The position numbers and the translations under genes are program-made. A model generated the notes under the pieces. It was not told the origin of the DNA and ran no database searches. It saw only the letters and a program-made list of their open reading frames with translations. 64,000 bases of DNA from Adiantum capillus-veneris. Its lineage: Eukaryota > Streptophyta > Polypodiopsida > Polypodiales > Pteridaceae. This document shows, in pieces, positions 52,457-63,312 of this stretch. The DNA is taken from positions 63,009,120 through 63,073,119 of the forward strand of contig CM043956.1 of the NCBI GenBank assembly GCA_014529385.2, read 5' to 3'. Numbering within the stretch: the stretch's first letter is position 1; every line of letters begins with the position of its first letter.

Positions 52457-52855
52457 AATTCCATTTGGTGAGGTCAAATTTTGTTGCAGGCACATGTTTT
52501 CAACCATTTACGATACCTAATAGGTTGACATATCTCATGTTAGCAAATGGTTCAATGGGTGATGCACAAGTTAAATCAAAAGCTTGATTATTGCTAACTT
52601 TCTACATGGCCAGTGCATGTTCGTTTATGGATTGTACAAGCTATTTTTATGGCATATATTGCGAGTGATAATGTGGAGGAAAGTCGACATAGATCGTTTT
52701 ATGTTTTTGGCCATGTATATTGTTTGGAAAACTAATTATGCTAAAAAGGGTCTTCACCTTCAGCAAGATTCTTGGTTGTCCACTCTCTACAAAATTGATT
52801 TTAGCATAAAAAAGCTTGTAGAGTATTTTCATTTGGCATTCATGATTGCATAATG

Positions 52856-53443
52856 ATTCTAATTCGCTTTGTTGGGAAAGCATACTCTTTCATGAACCGT
52901 TGGCCGTCCAAGAGCCTAGGAAGGTTCATTCCCTTGCAGAAAAATGTGTTTACTTCATTTTATGGATGATAGAGATCAAGCGCTATCTTTTGTAGATGCT
53001 TGTGTTAAATTTGGCCCGGACTATCATCACCGTCCTTTATGGAAAACAATTTGGAATTCGTTGGCACCATTTGAGCCTATTCCTTCTCTGGATGACTCTA
53101 AAAGATCGGCGGATTGTATTATGGAGCCTATCACAATTTGCCAGATCATATTCTAATTCGCTTTGTTGGGAAAGTATACCCTTTCATGAACCGTTGGCCG
53201 TCCAAGAGCCTAGGAAGGTTCATTCCCTTGCAGAAAAATGTGTCTACTTCATTTTATGGATGATAGAGATCAAGTGCTATCTTTCGTAGATGCTTGTGGT
53301 AAATTTGGCTTGGACTATCATCATTGTCCTTTATGGAAAACAATTTAGAATTCGTTGGCACCATTTGAGCCTATTCCTTCTGTGGATGACTCTAAAAGAT
53401 TGGCAGATTGTATTATGGAGCCTATCACAATTTGCCAGATCAT
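52856..53443. repeat. 294-bp tandem duplication
   Basis: The segment starting ATTCTAATTCGCTTTGTTGG at 52856 is repeated from 53150 with a handful of substitutions. One frame gives SFVDACVKFGPDYHH...LWKTIWNSLAPFEPIP in the first copy and SFVDACGKFGLDYHH in the second. The unit is an exact multiple of three, but both copies have stops between blocks. It could be a decayed repeat-derived coding segment; no family recognised. Confidence 0.88.
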
Positions 53444-53588
53444 ATTGTAGGACTTCTTTGAGCTTGTTTTCCTTCAATGTCTTTTGGGAAACATTCTTAG
53501 CTATTTGGCGTTATCACTCTCGCTTTGAGAGGGTATAGAGCTTTCATTGTTAGGATCCGAACTTGGGCATGTGTACTACGATTTGGCA

Positions 53589-53610
53589 ATCAAGAAATCG
53601 ATTTCTTGAT
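53589..53610. repeat. Perfect 22-bp palindrome with adjacent repeat
   Basis: Half-site ATCAAGAAATC followed by its exact complement. The unit TTGGCAATCAAGAAATCGAT is repeated as TTGGCAATTAAGAAATCGAT at about 53611-53630. Confidence 0.88.
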
Positions 53611-53876
53611 TTGGCAATTAAGAAATCGATCTTTTTTGGGTGAGTCTTTGATTCATAGTTTTTTCTTTTTCAAACAATCTTTGCACCAGTCTCTTTATGA
53701 TTGTCAATCTCTACAAGAGATTGAGACTCACCATTGTATGTCCTTTTCTCAAATGTTTTTTGAGTATGCCTTTGTTTGCTATGAACTTGGGCATTTCTTG
53801 TATATGATATACTCTGTGCGTTTTTCTCATTTTTAGGTTTCCCACTAGTATTCAAAAGTGATTTTACCCTACTACC

Positions 53877-53908
53877 CCCCTTCCCCCCCCCCCCCCCCAC
53901 CCCACCCA
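53877..53908. repeat. C-rich tract
   Basis: CCCCCCTTCCCCCCC... followed by ACCCCACCCA; low-complexity. Confidence 0.8.
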
Positions 53909-54553
53909 AACGCCCAAAAAGAAAAAAGTGTGTTTGTTTTCTAAGATTTATCACTCTTACTTGTACACATAATCAAACTAATTTAATCATGAGTTAAAGA
54001 ACCCATAAGTGTTGAGAATAAGTTTGACAATGGTGATGATACATCAGCACGTGGCAAATATCATTACTACTTCAGTAGAGTATAGAATAAACGTAATGGT
54101 AAAATAAAGCTCTTGGAGGAGGGCTCTAAGCTCTTTTAAAGTTGAGGTAGGTAGTAGCCTTTGTGAGAAAACCATCATCATGATGTCGACCTAAGGAAAA
54201 AAACTATACCTACCACCATCCGATACACAAACATAAAGTTAGATACCATGTTAGCATAAGGGGAAGACATGTGTCACTACATTTTCCCATTTGTTATTGA
54301 TGTCACAATTGGCATCTTAGTTATATTTTAAAAAAATGTTACAGTAAGGATTAAGGAGAACTAAAGAAACATGTGAGATTGTAGATATTTCTAGCTCATG
54401 CATCAAATTACTAATAAAATATGACCTCATAAATAGTTTACTTTGAATAAAAATGGTAAATATTTAAGCAATATTACTTAAATACTTAATTAAATATTTA
54501 AGCACCCCATTGGAACTAAATATTCTCATCATGATGAAGCATAGGGAGTATGC

Positions 54554-54554
<1 letters not shown>

Positions 54555-54631
<77 letters not shown>
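54555..54631. repeat. Compound TG-GA microsatellite
   Basis: A (TG) run passes directly into a (GA) run. No LTR context is seen here, unlike the other GA/TC tracts. Confidence 0.93.
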
Positions 54632-54633
<2 letters not shown>

Positions 54634-56081
54634 TATAAGTTATGTGTGTCTATCATACAATTGATGCCCTTTTGTGGAATCACTACCTTATACAACTATC
54701 AACCAAATAATGTAGACAAAAAAGCATTCTAAAATTCTTGAGATTGTAAGTATTTTCACATCAAATCCACAAGGTCAATAGGCTTAAGCTTCCAATACTA
54801 AAGCTAAAGAGTGGTTTTCACTTTTTTTTTTTTTTGTGGGTGGGGGGGCGTGGCGCTTTATATGTGGCCAATGACATGCAGTAGAGTACATAGAAGTGCA
54901 CGATATTAGCAAGCAATAATATAGGATTGAATATTAAGAGGCATAAGGCAATATATATTGTTGTCGTATCACATATAAGCTCTATTAAGCCGGTTTCCCT
55001 TCACTGGCCTATATGTCTATGCAAGGCAAGGCAAGGCAAAAGAGGATTAATAAGGGCATGGGTGGAGCAAGAGAGCCAAGCCTTGCAGATAATTGTAGCA
55101 TTGAAAGGCATAGATTCATGTATTTGTAACTAGAGTGCTTTGTTAGTTGCATTCAAATTGAGTTTGTGTATGCTAGAGTATTAACCAGTCTTTCGGACAA
55201 GATGGAAGAAGAAACATTAATAGAAGATATTGTATGCAATGTTTGTTAAGTAAATAGTTATGTTAAGCTTTCGAAAGTAGCAAAATTTGACATGCATAGA
55301 GCACTATAAAACAAAATAAATTTTAACATCTTTCAAGTATAAGTGTCAACCTGAATTGCTTGTTTATATTCAAGTTCTACATAATACCACGTCTTCTACT
55401 TGTAAGTATAGGTGATTGTTGCTTGATAGAAATGATTGCTGTATGATTCCCATCTTTGATGAGCATTCTTTGTAATCCGAGCATGACAATATCTATTTTT
55501 CATTTTCTATTAACATTGATTGAAATCAACATGAAATTCATGAACTTTTTCTTAAAACTAATAATATTCACTTGTTTATTTTATTATTTTGTTCTTTAAT
55601 ATGTTTAATGTTTTTTGAAATTTTTATGGATATCAAAATAAATGTTTATACCTTCTTTAGTTTCTTTAATTTGTTAGCTTTGATATTTCTTCATAGACAA
55701 TATTGGTTGTGTGTTTTTATATATATTCTTTGTCATCTCCTAAGGAAATTCTTATGGATTTGAAAGAATTTGCCCTTGATAATGCAACATATTGTTGTCC
55801 ATGGTTAAATACTGGTGCTAATATATTTCCAACTTGAATATACTTTGTCCTTGAGATTTATTTATTGTCATTGCAAAATCTAGTTGTATAGGACATTATC
55901 TTCATCTCATTTCAAATGATCAGTAAAGTCATTAAATTTGGAATGAGCATTATTCTTGGAAAAAATTATGTTTCCAATGTGATCACAATTTCAACTTCAA
56001 GGACTCTTTTGAAGAAATTTTTACAAGTCATGTGCGTTCCATTGCATAGACCTCTTATTTCTCAATGATATTACAGGTGCA
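54632..56081. other. AT-rich intergenic DNA up to copia B
   Basis: No gene is recognisable. Just before the copia sequence, TTTCTCAATGATATTACAG (56055-56077) resembles a splice acceptor, which may be chance. Confidence 0.5.
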
Positions 56082-58833
56082 TTCGTTGCATGTTTTGGTG
56101 GTAGGGTTGCTGTTGCTAGAGTTGTTTTGCCTACGACTGAGTAGTCTCATTGGGATGGTAGAGATGCACATGCTTATGCATTGATTGCATTATCTTTGAA
56201 GCTCACTATTACTCCTCACATTCGTTTAGCTAAATCTGCAAAACAGGCTTGGGATATTCTGCTTGGTCTTTATGCATGTAAAGAGACGGAGTTGAAGATT
56301 ATACATGAGGAAGATGAAATGGACACTTTTCTTGTTGGTATCAAGGATAATAATGAGCAACTTATTTTTGCAGGTGAAGTCATTTCTAACAGTTCCCTTG
56401 TGCAGATTTTTCTTGATGCTTTGCCAGATTCTTACCAGAATTTTACTAGTACTTGGAGACTTATGACCCAAGGAAATCCAGATTTGTCAAGTTTGATGCA
56501 TTATGAACATTGTTGCTGCAAGAGTCACTTTCAAGAAAAAACACGGCTAAACATCATGCAATTGAACACGCCTTTATTGCTGCTCAAAGAAAAAGTGGTA
56601 ACAACAATGTAACCACTTCTCATGGTTCTTGTGTGAGTGGTAAATAACCTGTTTCTGGTGCTTCTACTTGCAGGACTTCGTCTGTGAATTTTTGTGAAAA
56701 AGGCAAGAAGAAGATGCGTTGTCATTATTGTAAAGCTAATGATCACTTGATCAAGCAGTGTCTGAATTTGAAGGCAAAAGAGGCTAAGAAGAAAGAGATT
56801 GTTTTCACTACAAGTTCAAGAATTGTAGAATCTTCTGTGAAAGGAGATTATGATGTTGATGTAGATGCACAATCCTTCTATCCATGATGCATGTATGTTG
56901 ATTGATACAGAATCTGATGTGGTAGTTTGATAGTGGTGCTACAAAGCACATCGCCGCTCATTGTGACTTGTTTACGTCTCTGGAGGATGTCTCTCTTCTT
57001 GTGCCAACAATGCCTCTTATTCGATCAAGGGAGTTCTTGGGAAGATTGTGATGGCTATTGTAAATGGCAGTTCTTTTACACATGTTGGTGCACTTTATGT
57101 ACATGGGACAAAGAAGGACCTTTTGTTTGTATCTACACTTGCTAGATTTGGTCTTGTTGTGAAATTTATGGATGACAGTTGTACGGTTCATGATCTTAGT
57201 TTTGGAGATGAAATTGTTAAATCTGGTATTTTATATTGTGGGCTGTATAAGCTCACTTTGTATGACAAGTGTAGGCAAAATTTTACAAATACATTTGTGG
57301 ATTCAAAGGCTATTTCAGATGCAAAACTTTGGCATGCACGGTTTGGGCATCTGAATTTTACCAGTTTGCTGCGTTTGATGATATGGTTGCTTCTTTGCCA
57401 CCTCTTGAAGCACCTATGAAGCATGTTTGTGAAGGTCGTATTTTAGGTAAGATACAACGTTTGAAGTTTACAAAGGATGGTTCAATTATGGCTACATGTA
57501 GATTGGAACTTGTACATAGTGATGTTTGTGGACCTATACAAACTCCGTCCTTGGACAATTGCCTTTACTTCTTGACTTTAATTAATGATTACTCTAGGTA
57601 TACATGGGTGTATCCGCTTAAAGCTAAGTCCGAAGTGTTTATGTGCTTCAAGCAATTTTTAGCTATGGTTGAAATTGTCTCTAAATGTACTATGGGCACC
57701 CTCCGTTGAGATAAAGGGAGGGGAGTATATGTCTCATGAGCTTAATACATTTTTGGCTAGTCATGGGAAAAAACCCCAATGTACAGTGCCATATACACCT
57801 CAACAAAATGGTGTTGCTAAGAGAAGAAATAGGTCACTTACAAAAATGGCATGATGTATGGTCAAAAGTCAAGTTTTGTCACATTCGTTTTGACTTGAGG
57901 CTATCGTGTGTGGCACTTACGTACTTAGCAGGTGTCTCACGAAAGCTTTGTAGTCCAGGACTCTGTATGAAGCATGGCTTGATAAGAAGCCATCTATTGA
58001 TCACATGCGCATTTTTGGTTGCTTAAGTTATGCTTTGGTGCTACAAACGTAGCGTAGAAAATCGGATGATAAGGCTGTCGCGGAGAGCAAAGGTTATATG
58101 TTATACATCCGCAAACGAAACGTATCTTGGTGTCATGAGATGTTATGTTTGTAGAAGATTCTATTCAGCCCTTGTTATCATGTACTAGAGACAATAATGT
58201 AAGCTCATATGACATTTATGACAATTTGTTGCCTCTTTTCAGTGATGGAAATTTGAATGTAAATTCCATTTATAGCCTATGAGGGTTTCAAAAAATGCTG
58301 CATATTAGCATATTACTAATGTAGATGTACATGATGTACTTGATGTGGAAAGGGTTGAGATTGAGCAGGCTAGAAGTATGCCAAAATGGATGGAGCGTAC
58401 TTTGCATGACAGTAAATTGGATGCACTTTTGTCTAGTTGTACTCGTTGAGGTTCTCGCTCTACATCTTATGCATCAGATTGTTATGCTTTGGTTGTTTCT
58501 AGCTTATGTGATGTAGAGGAACCTTTGTCTTTTGATAAAGTATAGAATTTTGAAAATTGAATGGCTGCCATGCAATTAGAATATGATGCACTTTTAGAAA
58601 ATGACACATGGACTCTATGTGATTTGCCTCCCAACAAAAAGGCCATTGGTACAAAGTGGGTTTACAAGTTGAAACGTAAGCCGAATGGTGAGATTAATTG
58701 CTATAAGACTCAACTTGTTGCAAAGGGTTATGCACATTAGAAAGACATAGATTATGAAGAGACTTTTGATCCCACGTGTCATATGATTACTGTGCGTTTT
58801 CCATATGCATTGCCAGCTCATTTTGGATGGGAT
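56082..58833 (+). pseudogene. gag-protease-integrase-RT part of copia B
   Basis: Gag starts at the level of residue 70 of A (RVVLPTTE) and runs through KSAKQAWDILLGLYA and the knuckle CHYCKANDHLIKQC (56716-56757). The protease motif FDSGATKHI is at about 56927-56953. Integrase follows: HARFGHLNFTSLL, HSDVCGPIQT, EYMSHELNTF and VAKRRNRS. RT begins near 58560 (MAAMQLEYDALLENDTWTLCDLP, GTKWVYKLK) and is cut at HFGWD by the C insertion. Many stops and shifts; no gag start or LTR upstream. Confidence 0.88.
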
Positions 58834-59007
58834 TGTTACCATATACATGTGGTAGTGATGTGTGTGAACACACTAGGACCGCCGGGGCATTTTTTTCCTC
58901 TTTAGGAGGTTTTTTCCCCCGTGCATTGTATATACGCCCATCACTCTAGGGCTATCCATCTTTCCATTGCACACTAAGTAACACACTCTCTATTGTGTGC
59001 CTTGAGC
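58834..59007 (+). repeat. 5' LTR of copia C, truncated (174 of 227 bp)
   Basis: TGTTACCATATACATGTGGTAG to GTGCCTTGAGC, then a direct jump to gag sequence. A TATA-like GTATATACG lies near 58927-58935. Confidence 0.92.
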
Positions 59008-60093
59008 GATGATGTACATCCTGGTTCTGAGGATGCAGGCGATGTTGAGGATGTTGCAGGTCTTGCTGCAAGGATTCCTGCTGCTAGAGTTGTTTTGCCT
59101 ACGGCAGAACAAGCTCGTTGGGATGTTAAGGATGCGCAGGCTCATGCATTGATTCCGTTGTCTGTGAAGCACACCATTGTTCCTCACATCCGTTCACCAA
59201 AATCTGCAAAACAGGCTTGGGATATTCTAGTAGGTCTTTGTGCAAGCCGCAATGAGGCTAAAATTGCTTTGCTGCGTAAAGAGCTGGAGTCGAAGATTAT
59301 GCATCAGGAAGATGATATGGACACTTTCCTTGCTAGTGTCAAGGATATCAATGAGCAACTTATTTGTGCAGGTGAAGTCATTTCAGACAGTTCCCTTGTG
59401 CAGACTGTTCTTGATGCCTTACCAGATTCTTACCAAACTTTTGCTAGTACTTGGAGACTGATGACCCAAGGAAATCCTGAAGTTGTCAAGTTTGATGCAT
59501 TATGCACATTGCTGTTGCAAGAGTCACTTTCTAGAAAAAACAGGACTAAGCAGCGTGTAGTTGAACAGGCTTTTATTGCTTCTCAAAGAAAGGGTGGTAA
59601 CAGTAATGCAGCCACTTCTTATGGTTCTGCTGCGAGTGGCAAAAATTCTGTTCCTAATGCTTCTGCTGCTGGCAGTACTTCGTATGGCAATTCTCGTGAT
59701 AAGGGCAAAAAGAAGATGCGTTGCCATTATTGTAAAGCCAATGATCACTTGATCAAGTCGTGTCCTAAGTTGAAGGCCAAAGAGGCTAAGAAGAAAGAGG
59801 GTGGTTCCATTGCAAATGCTGGTTCCACTACAAATGCAGCCATTGTTGAGTCTTCTGTGAAAGGAGACTGTGATGCTAATGTTGATGCAGAATGGGCTTT
59901 TAGCGCAGAGTGCACTTACAATCCTGCTGTCCATGATGCATGCTTGTCAGTTGCTGCAGACTCACATGTGTGGTATTTCGACAGTGGTGCTACAAAGCAC
60001 ATTACCTCACATCGTGAATTGTTTACCTCTCTTGAGTCTGTCCCTCATGGGAATTCAGTCACTTGTGCCAACAACGCCTCTTATCCAGTTTAG
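59008..60093 (+). pseudogene. gag and protease start of copia C
   Basis: In frame from DVHPGSEDAGDVEDV (the first about 60 residues are deleted) through the gag domain (KSAKQAWDILVGL, EDDMDTFLASVKDINEQ), the CCHC knuckle CHYCKANDHLIKSC (59719-59760) and the protease motif YFDSGATKHITSH (59974-60012). A TAG at 60091-60093 (CAG in A) stops it after NNASYPV. No start codon of the normal gag survives; the ATG at 58993 lies in LTR sequence and is probably not used. Confidence 0.88.
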
Positions 60094-61128
60094 GGAGTTG
60101 GAAAGATTGTGCTCACTGCTGCTAATGGCAGTTCCTTCACACTTGTTGATGCACTTTATGTACCTGGGATCAAGAAGAATCTCTTGTATGTATCCGCACT
60201 TGCAAGACTTCGACTTGTAGTCAAATTTGTGGATGACAGATGTACAGTTCATGATCTCAGTTTTGGTGATGAAATTGTTGCATATGGGCTTTTGTGTCGT
60301 GGGCTGTATAAGCTCACTTTGTAGGACAAATGTGGACAAAATTTTGCAAATGCTGTTGCAGATTCAAGGGCTATTTCAGATGCAAAACTTTGGCATGCAC
60401 GTTTTGGTCATCTGAATTTTGCCAGTTTGCTGTGTTTGCAGAAATCCGATATGGTTGCTTTTGTGCCGCCTCTTGAAGCACCTGTCAAACATGTTTGTGA
60501 AGGCTGTATTTTGGGTAAGATGCAGCGTTCTAAGTTTCCAAAGGATGGTTCAATTCGGGCCACATGCAGGTTGCAGCTTGTGCATAGTGATGTTTGTGGG
60601 CCCATGCAAACTCCGTCCTCGGGCAATTAGCTGTACTTCGTGACTTTCATTGATGATTACTCCAGGCATGCATGGGTATTTCCGCTTAAAGAGAAGTCCG
60701 AAGTTTTTATGTGCTTCAAACAATTTCTTGCTATGGTTGAAAATGTCTCGAAATGTACTTTGGGCACCCTTCATTCCGATCGAGGGGGGGAGTATATGTC
60801 TCATGAATTTAATGCATTACTTGCTAGTCGTGGGATAAAACACCAATGTATAGTGCCTTATACGCCTCAGCAAAATGGTGTTGCTAAGAGGAAAATTAGG
60901 TCACTGACGGAAATGGCACGATGTATGGTCAAAAGTCAAGCTTTGCCGCATTCTTTTTGGCTTGAGGCCATCATGTGTGCCACTTATGTACTTAACAGGT
61001 GTCCTACGAAAGCTTTGCAATCTATTACTCCATATGAAGCATGGCATGATAGAAAGCCATCTATTGAACACATGCGTGTTTTTGGCATATGCTTTGGTGC
61101 CACAAGTGCAGTGCAGAAAATTGGATGA
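60094..61128 (+). pseudogene. Protease end and integrase of copia C
   Basis: Continues in the same frame: GVGKIVLTAANGSSF, a TAG at 60322-60324, the HHCC finger (HARFGHLNFASLL...CEGC), a TAG at 60628-60630 in GN-stop-LYF (TAC in A), the core HSDVCGPMQT, TLHSDRGGEYMSHEF and VAKRKIRSLTEMA. Near 61086 eight bases present in A are missing between two TTTGGC copies, shifting the frame. Integrase joins cDNA to the genome. Confidence 0.87.
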
Positions 61129-63090
61129 TAAGGCTGTCAAATGTATTTTTGTTGGTTATAGTGCTGAAAGAAAAGGTTACAGGTTGTGTCATCCGCAAAA
61201 AAACCGTATTCTGGTTTCTTGGGATGTAGTGTTTGTGGAAGATTCTGTTCAGCCCTTGCTGTCATGTACTAGAGACAGTAATGTAAACTCACAGGACATT
61301 TATGACACTTTGTTGCCTCTTTTCAGTGGTGGAAATACGAATGTAAGTTCCAATGAGGCAAATGTACAGCCTATGGGGGTTTCTGAAAATGTTTTAGATC
61401 AGCCTATTACTGATGCAGATGTACATGATGTACTTGATGAGGAAAGGGCTGAAAATGAGCAGGCTAGAGGTATGCCAAAATGGCTTGTGCACACTTTGCG
61501 TGACAGTAAATTGGATGCACCTTTGTCTAGTCGTACTCGTTCAGGCTCTCGCCATGCATCTTATGCATCAAATTGTTATGCTTTGGCTGTGACTAGCTTA
61601 CATGATGTTGAGGAACCTGTGTCTTTTGATGAAGCACATAATTCAGAAAATTGGATGGCTGCCATGCAATCAGAATATGATGCACTTATAGAAAATGACA
61701 CATGGACTTTATGTGATTTGCCTCCTGGCAAAACGGCCATTGGTACGAAGTGGGTTTACAAGTTGAAAGGCAAGCCGGATGGTGAGGTCGATCGCCATAA
61801 GGCTAGACTTGTTGGAAAGGGTTATGCACAACAAAAAGGCATAGATTATGAAGAGACTTTTGCTCCCACTTGTCGTATGACTACTGTGCGTTTTCTATGT
61901 GCATTGGCAGCTCATTTTTATTGGGATGTACATCGATCAGACATTGTTACTGCTTTCTTGAATGGTGACATATTTGAGGAAGTTTATGTAATGCAGCCTC
62001 ACGGTTTTGTCATAAAAGGACAAGAAGACAAAGTGTGCAGATGTAAGAAGGCTTTGTATGGGTTGAAGCAATCTCCTCGTGCTTGGTATGAGAAAGCTGA
62101 CACTCATTTGGTGAAATGAGGCGTTCGTAACAGTCCAGCAGAAAGCACATTGTATGTAAAGCGTGAGGATGATGTATTTCTCATTGTGGTTCTTTATGTC
62201 GATGATTTTCTGATCATTGGACCAAATGAGAGACATATTGCTGAATTTAAGGCTGATTTGAATGCTACTTTCAAGATGAAAGATTTGGGGTTGTTGCATC
62301 ATTACTTGGGTATACAGTTTAAGCAGTGTGATGGTGGTATTGCCTTGTGTCAAAAAAGTTACATAGAGACATTGCTATGTAAGTTTGGACTTGAGGATTG
62401 CAAACCTATTGCCACTCCAATGGAAACAGGTTTGAAGTTGAGTCTACATGATTCTGGAGAACCTGCTGATGTCACTCTTTACCAAACTGCTGTTGGGTGC
62501 CTCATTTATGTATGCAACACGAGGTCAGATATTCAGTTTGGACTCTCACAGGTCAGCAGATATAATTATGAAAACCCAGGGTCTAAGCATTGGCAGGCTG
62601 TCAAGAGGATTTTCCGCTACCTTAGTGGCACTTTACATCTTGGCTTGTTTTATCCCAAGGGGGGATCGTTGCTGCCAGACTTACATGCTTTTTCGGACTC
62701 AGATTGGGCTGGTTGTGTTGACACGCGAGTGTTCACAAGTGGTTTTTGTTTCATGCTTGGCAGTTCATGTATATCATGGCTGAGCAAGAAGCAACCTACT
62801 GTGGCCACTTCGAGTTGTGAGGCTGAGTACAGGGCAGTCTTCACAGCTACGGTTGAGTGTGTATGGCTCAGACGCCTTATGGCTGATTTGGGTGTTGGAC
62901 AGGACACTGCCAACACTATCTACACTGACAATCAGAGCGCATTGGCAGTTGCGAGGAACCCAGTTTTTTATGCTCGCACAAATCACATTGAGGTGCATTA
63001 CCACTATGTCAGGGAGAGGCTCTCAGTTGGAGAGATCAGCTTGCCTTATGTGCCAACACAGGACAACCTTGCAGATCTTTTCACAAAGGC
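61090..63090 (+). pseudogene. Copia reverse transcriptase and RNase H of C
   Basis: After the shift, frame 61090-62119 covers the integrase tail (AYALVPQVQCRKLDDKAVKC, GYSAERKGYRL), a linker, and the RT start (WMAAMQSEYDALIENDTWTL, GTKWVYKLKGKPDGEVDRHKARLV, YEETFAPTCRMTTVR). A TGA at 62117-62119 (CGA in B) interrupts. The frame 62120 onward has the catalytic YVDD (62198-62209), LLCKFGLEDCKPIATPME, and RNase H (SDSDWAGC, SSCEAEYRA, IYTDNQSALAVA, RTNHIEVHYHYVRE). It ends at ADLFTKAH where the LTR begins. Confidence 0.9.
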
Positions 63091-63312
63091 CCATATACAT
63101 GTAGTAGTGATGTGTGTGAACACACTAGGACCGCCGGGGAATTTTTTCCCTCTTTAGGAGGTTTTTTCCCCCGTGCATTGTGTATACGCCCATCACTCTA
63201 GGGCTATCCATCTTTCCATTGCACACTAAGTAACACACTCTCTATTGTGTGCCTTGAGCTTCCTTCGTCTCTTCCAAGCTGTGTGTGTTTCTCTGCAACC
63301 CTAATTCCAACA
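63091..63312 (+). repeat. 3' LTR of copia C (lacks the first 5 bases)
   Basis: From CCATATACATGTAGTAGTG to TTCCAACA; bases TGTTA are replaced by pol sequence (AAGGC). The end is the same as in A and is followed by GGGAT. Confidence 0.92.

Larger units (their letters stand above)
58834..63312 (+). mobile_element. Young Ty1/copia element C nested in B, missing both priming sites
   Basis: A 5-bp duplication GGGAT (58829-58833 and 63313-63317) flanks TGTTACC...TTCCAACA, and B's RT frame (WDVHQSDIV) is restored without it. The 5' LTR is cut at 59007 and joined to gag codon about 60, removing the LTR end, the primer-binding site, the leader and the gag start. At the 3' side, pol after DLFTKAH, the polypurine tract and the first five LTR bases are missing. 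LTR sequences are nearly identical, so insertion is recent. Confidence 0.93.

Noticed and set aside
56055-56100. Host gene exon joined to copia gag by a splice acceptor (TTACAG before 56082)
   Set aside because: The following frame contains stops and lacks a credible upstream exon; a 5'-truncated copy is simpler.
60091-60630. Three TAG stops in one frame of C as a recoding or readthrough system
   Set aside because: At the same codons A has CAG, TAT and TAC, so they are separate point mutations; a TGA at 62117 and a frameshift also occur. No readthrough context is conserved.
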